From the NCBI GenBank assembly GCA_914767715.1, contig OU612074.1:21812062-21876061 (forward strand): a stretch of DNA of 64,000 nucleotides. The letters run 5' to 3'. Each line of letters begins with the position of its first letter. The stretch's first letter is position 1. Shown piece by piece: positions 60,001 through 64,000 of this stretch. Position numbers and translations under genes: made by a program. The notes below the pieces were generated by a model, which had not been told where the DNA came from, did no database searches, and saw only the letters and a program-made list of their open reading frames with translations. Source of the stretch: Membranipora membranacea (lineage: Eukaryota; Bryozoa; Gymnolaemata; Cheilostomatida; Membraniporidae).

Positions 60001-63000
60001 TTACGGAGGGAGCTTTGTGAGAACTAGCATATTCAAAATGGGATATCTGCTTGCAGCAATAAGTCGCTCTGATAGCCGCCTATGTAATTCACTGGGTATT
60101 TCTGTAACTGTGCCGTTATATGTGACATCAGTAGACCAGGTAACTGTCAGAGTGTCATTCTTACAGCTAAGCTTAGCCTGAGAGCCAGGATTACAGTCTA
60201 TAAAAATGTTCATACATACCAGGTCATATAACCGTGAAAAGTGATGACAACCATTCATGCTTGTTTATTCAACCGAAGACATAAATCAATGTGTTATCCT
60301 CTTTTTTGAAAGAGGAGTGTTACTCCAGATTTGAGGTCCAAAAAAAGATCAGTCCTCCAGTGCCATGAGAGTCAGTACAGAATATGTTGTGAAAACAAGG
60401 ACAAGTCTTTCAGGACATAAATATCTGAATATGAGTAAGCATAGAGTTACATCTGAGATTCATTAAATGTGAGGAGACTGATAATAATTTACCCGTATAT
60501 AATTTCACTTACCTTGCTGACAAACTCCTCTTATCTGATTAATGTTGCCATTAGCCAGACTATTCAGAGTAGTAGCAGCCAGATGATTAGTCATTAGTGA
60601 ACACTCAATATTATAATCAGCAGCAAACTCCAACTGCCTAACCAAAAAGTGATCTGAAAAACATAATAATCATTGTTTGCTATTAGACGAGAAAATAAGC
60701 AATCCCACATCGATATAACAGGTTTGAGAGTATGATAAAATCATCCACGTGTTAACCAGTCGGAATGATGGAGTCAACATTATTCATAATTTGAATTAAT
60801 GTCAAGTTAGATGAAGTATGTTCAAATTTGCCTGCATTTGGAGTTGCCTCCTTTGAGTCGAAGGTGAATGACCTAAAATGAAAGCAAGCAATGTTAGTCT
60901 CCCTCCTGTTTGCAATTTAACATGTTCTGCCCGCAGGAACACAGTGACAGAGATCCCATTAAACTGCTGGTATGAAACATTAAACTGTACCTTTAATTTC
61001 TATCGTGGATGAACAATTCTCATAGTTTCCCATTGTATGATAGCTGTAGGCTCCTACAGGAAGTTCTAGCCTATATGTTGCCCCATCTAACGTGACATCA
61101 AGTGATGATAATCCACTAACAGGAGACACGATCTTTCTCACTATTCCTGGACAGTCTTCCGGCCCAGAGTTTGTAGCTATTTGAAAATAGTTGACAAGAA
61201 ATAATTCTACACAGTTTATGGTGGCAAAATGCAACATCATAATATCAAACCCAACTTTGGAACACTGATGCTGTCCAGGTATACTGGTGCCTCCGCATGA
61301 CAAAGTGATTTTTTGGGAAAACCGAAATTTGGAGTTAAGGCCGAATTCTCACTATCACTGCCATGCATGTGACGACAGATAATCTAACCCAATCTCCAAT
61401 CACATGAGGCCTAAAATGTCATGCAAATTTCATTTTCAAGCTCCTATCCGTACAGGGAAATGAAAAATAAATTTGACTTAATTTTACAAATCATTTTCAT
61501 TACTTAAAATAAATGGATTCAGATATTGCTACTTATAATGACGAGCCCATTGGGAGGTGGAGCTTATATCAGCAAAGCAGTAATTTTACTCTTATCACTT
61601 GTGTCCATCTATACCCGTCTCATCAATAAATTTTAAAATTCTGAGAAAAGTTTGATTATCACGATGAGTACCTACCATTTTTAATGACCTGTATATTTAC
61701 GACACATCCATCAGTATATATTGTGTGTCTACCTACAGATAAATCGGTATGAATAATTGGATTTATCTCCACCGTCGCCCTCTCATCCTCAGATGTGACA
61801 TAGGCTGTCAGGTTTCTGTCGGTACAAGGTGCTCCCGTTGTTAATACATGGGATATAGAGGCTGGTGTGGTAGTGGTTGTAGCTGGCAGATTTAGATCTG
61901 TTGAGATGAAAAAAACTACATTGAAGGTTTACAAGACGTCTACTGCTACCTGGAGTTTTATATCAAAAGTGGGACATTTTAAATATATGCATTTCTTATG
62001 ACATTATGTGACAATGATGGATGGGATAATGTCAAGGTCATCGAGTTGATTTTGTGAATATTCAAAGGGGAAATATAATAACATCGAACCTCCAAAACAT
62101 TTATCTCCACAATTTAACCCTATCGAATAATCCAAACACAGGAATCACATAGGAATCTTGACTCTCCACAATCTTTTTCTTGTTGAATAGTTTACTTACA
62201 TGTGTAGCGCTGGATTTTATCGTACTGTCCGACATAGAGCGAGTCATTTGTCAGGAGCAGGGAAGAAGGTTCTTTCAGACACCCAGGGCAGATATGCAGT
62301 GTTGTAACCCTATCTTCGTCCAGGTCTAACAGACGTACCTGTTTATTCCGTAGGTCAGGTACAAGCAGAGTCTTATGTCCGATGTATATTAGGTCAGATA
62401 GGAGATAGAACTGAGCGTTGAGTAGAGAACCGTCATTGTATCCTCCCTTATACCCTAGTGAGCCAGCGAGTAGAGTGATTACGCGATCTCCATATGCTAT
62501 GCGAGAGATAGCATTTTGAGTTGTGACATACACGTCACCGTTTTTATCCTGTGTTATTCCTCTGATGTATGGAAGTGAACGAGACTTGACAAAAGTGCTG
62601 ACAGCTCCCGAGCTGATATCTACAGTTCTCACAGCTTCGTTATTCGTGTCAGCGACAAGCAGCTGACTTGTATTCTTATGATCTCTCACTATAGCCCAGG
62701 GATCATAGAACTTACCAGGTGTACCATCAAAGTATCCACGAAAGTCACAGTGCCCACAGAATGGCCAGGTTCTTTTTGATGAGCGAGCGATCTTCCTGAG
62801 ACAGTGATTACTTGAGTCAACAGCAACAATGCGCTCGTCTGTGATCTGTACGAATCCTTTAACCCATGAGAAGCGAGCCTCAGCTCCTACTCCTTCTCTG
62901 TATCCATATGAAGATGTGCTCCCAGCTATGAGGTATGTGTGAGTACCGTCACTAGTCATCAACGCATGATAGTCGGTGTAGATGATGAATCCTGGTCTAA

Positions 63001-63843
63001 ACTGATCGACCTCCATGTGGTACACTGAGTGGGAGGATGTGGTGAAGTTTGTAGCTCTAGTTGTCTTTATCCTAAAGAAAAACAGCCAGATACGATACAC
63101 ACCTGGAAACGTGTACTTCTCATAGCACAATTTAAAAATATTTTAGTAGCTAATATAAGAGTGTTTATTTAGGTGTTGTCATAGATTAGGTCAAGTCACC
63201 ATATAAAGCCGAAGCACTTAGTTACTGGAGCTGTTAGGACATTTAACTGTGTAGCAGCAACATTGTTACCACTGATTAGCAGTCCACACACAATGCTTTT
63301 TGTTGATAACTCGAGCAAGTTTGATTGGATTCAATTTTAAAAGTTGATTTACACAGAGCAGTTTCTTGTGATAAATTAATGTTGCTTTTACTTTAAAAAA
63401 TATTTTTGTTCAGTGAATATGGGGCAACTCCAAAAACTTGTTAAAATATCTCATCGATCAAATAATATTTTCTGAGACACTGAGACGCACTCGTGTTACA
63501 CGCCAAAGCAGAATGCAAAAAAAACTTCGACCAGATAAATATCATACTCCCACTTTTTGCATCTAAAAAAAGATGGAACAACAAGATCTAAAAAGTTCAT
63601 GTTACATCATGGTGAAAATGTCAATCATGCTAGGGCATATTAGTATCCCACAATGCAACTTGAAATCTGGAATTCCTCTCAAGATCAGGTCAATCCCATA
63701 TAAACTATATGATTGGGTATTTCACAAAACTGCATTGTGGGATACTCATAGATATGCGATGATGAAGTTACTTACTGATCGACCAGCTGTTGGGTCTTCT
63801 GATTCATACAAAACGCGGTCTCCATAGTCAAACAGACGACCAA
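60001..63843 (-). CDS. NHL-propeller protein with HYR-like domains, 5' end outside window
   Basis: Exons in transcript order: 63776-63843, 62200 to about 63072, 61676-61897, 60991-61176, 60513-60653, 60001-60197 (TAA). The large exon encodes NHL-type blades (GYREGVGAEARFSWVKGFVQ, then IVAVDSSNHCLRKI; LLVADTNNEAVRTVDISSG; TLLVPDLRNKQVRLLDLDED), a six-bladed-propeller repeat used for protein or ligand binding. A Thr-rich linker and beta-sandwich segments follow, with spaced cysteines and LPVGAYSYHTMGNYENCSST-like endings, as in HYR domains of extracellular adhesion proteins. Several N-glycosylation sequons also suggest secretion. The last exons are less clear. The acceptor of the large exon is ambiguous: 63073 (good pyrimidine tract) or 63107. 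Both change the phase with the preceding 68-base exon, so the first join is provisional. Confidence 0.75.
60805..60870. mobile_element. Fragment of the CTAGACCAAGTTTGG family
   Basis: AAATTTGCCTGCATTTGGAG follows a degenerate AGATGAAGTATGTTC end, matching the left half of the copies at 2462 and 50430. Located in an intron of the NHL-type gene. Confidence 0.45.
63653..63745. mobile_element. Inverted-repeat element, TATCCCACAATGCAA family
   Basis: GTATCCCACAATGCAACTTG and the right end TGCATTGTGGGATAC give near-perfect ends. Third copy of this family in the window, here 30 bases from the donor of the 63776-63843 exon. Confidence 0.75.
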
Positions 63844-64000
63844 CTGCGGAAATAGAATTAGTATTAGTGAATATATGGTTGTAAAATTGTATGCCACTCT
63901 ACTTTACCAGGCGTCTGCCCCTCCCCCCCCCCGCAGCCTAAATCCACATGGAAAAATCACCAACACTGTCTTCTGGCTTTAGGTATATCAAGTTTGATCC

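Overview
The window is animal nuclear DNA. Every confident gene is split by GT-AG introns, and the products are metazoan: a mitochondrial ABC transporter, a RING/B-box (TRIM-type) protein, a CUB-domain protein and an NHL/HYR-type protein. It is AT-rich, contains one 500-base assembly gap, and is crowded with decayed LINE, SINE-like and non-autonomous DNA-transposon sequence. I read it as a marine-invertebrate-like metazoan and cannot fix the phylum from sequence alone.

Layout. 1-180: a 14-bp tandem repeat. 553-6051 (+): the 3' part or all of an armadillo-repeat protein, 7 exons, with internal tandem duplications over two of its splice donors. 7180-12476 and 25228-30297: the two arms of a large, eroded inverted duplication (about 5 kb each). 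Both carry a gene for an unnamed lysine-rich to glycine/alanine/serine-rich protein. The left copy (minus strand) still has open, phase-compatible exons. The right copy (plus strand) has lost about 2.1 kb to a foldback element and has a mutated stop. Between the arms lie about 5 kb of a C-rich 27-29 bp satellite (12470-17438), a 291-bp palindrome and a decayed non-LTR retrotransposon (19120-21770).

31336-40266 (-): thirteen consecutive exons of an ABCB7/ATM1-type mitochondrial half-transporter whose phases join into 638 codons including the stop. The exon(s) for the mitochondrial presequence are not found; they may lie in or beyond the gap at 42506-43005. 46477-47107 (-): two exons making one CUB domain, perhaps with a third exon upstream. 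50128-57131 (+): a complete eight-exon TRIM-like gene of 631 residues (RING, two B-box-like fingers, coiled coil, C-terminal beta-propeller-like region). 57571-58548 (+): two phase-compatible open segments of an unrecognised gene. 60001-63843 (-): an NHL-propeller protein with HYR-like domains that continues beyond the right edge.

The genes do not form a functional cluster. What stands out is sequence dynamics: an inverted duplication in which one arm keeps a single copy of the unit that the other arm has amplified to roughly 175 copies; several minisatellites that grew across exon-intron junctions in multiples of three; and at least five families of short inverted-repeat elements with several copies in the window.
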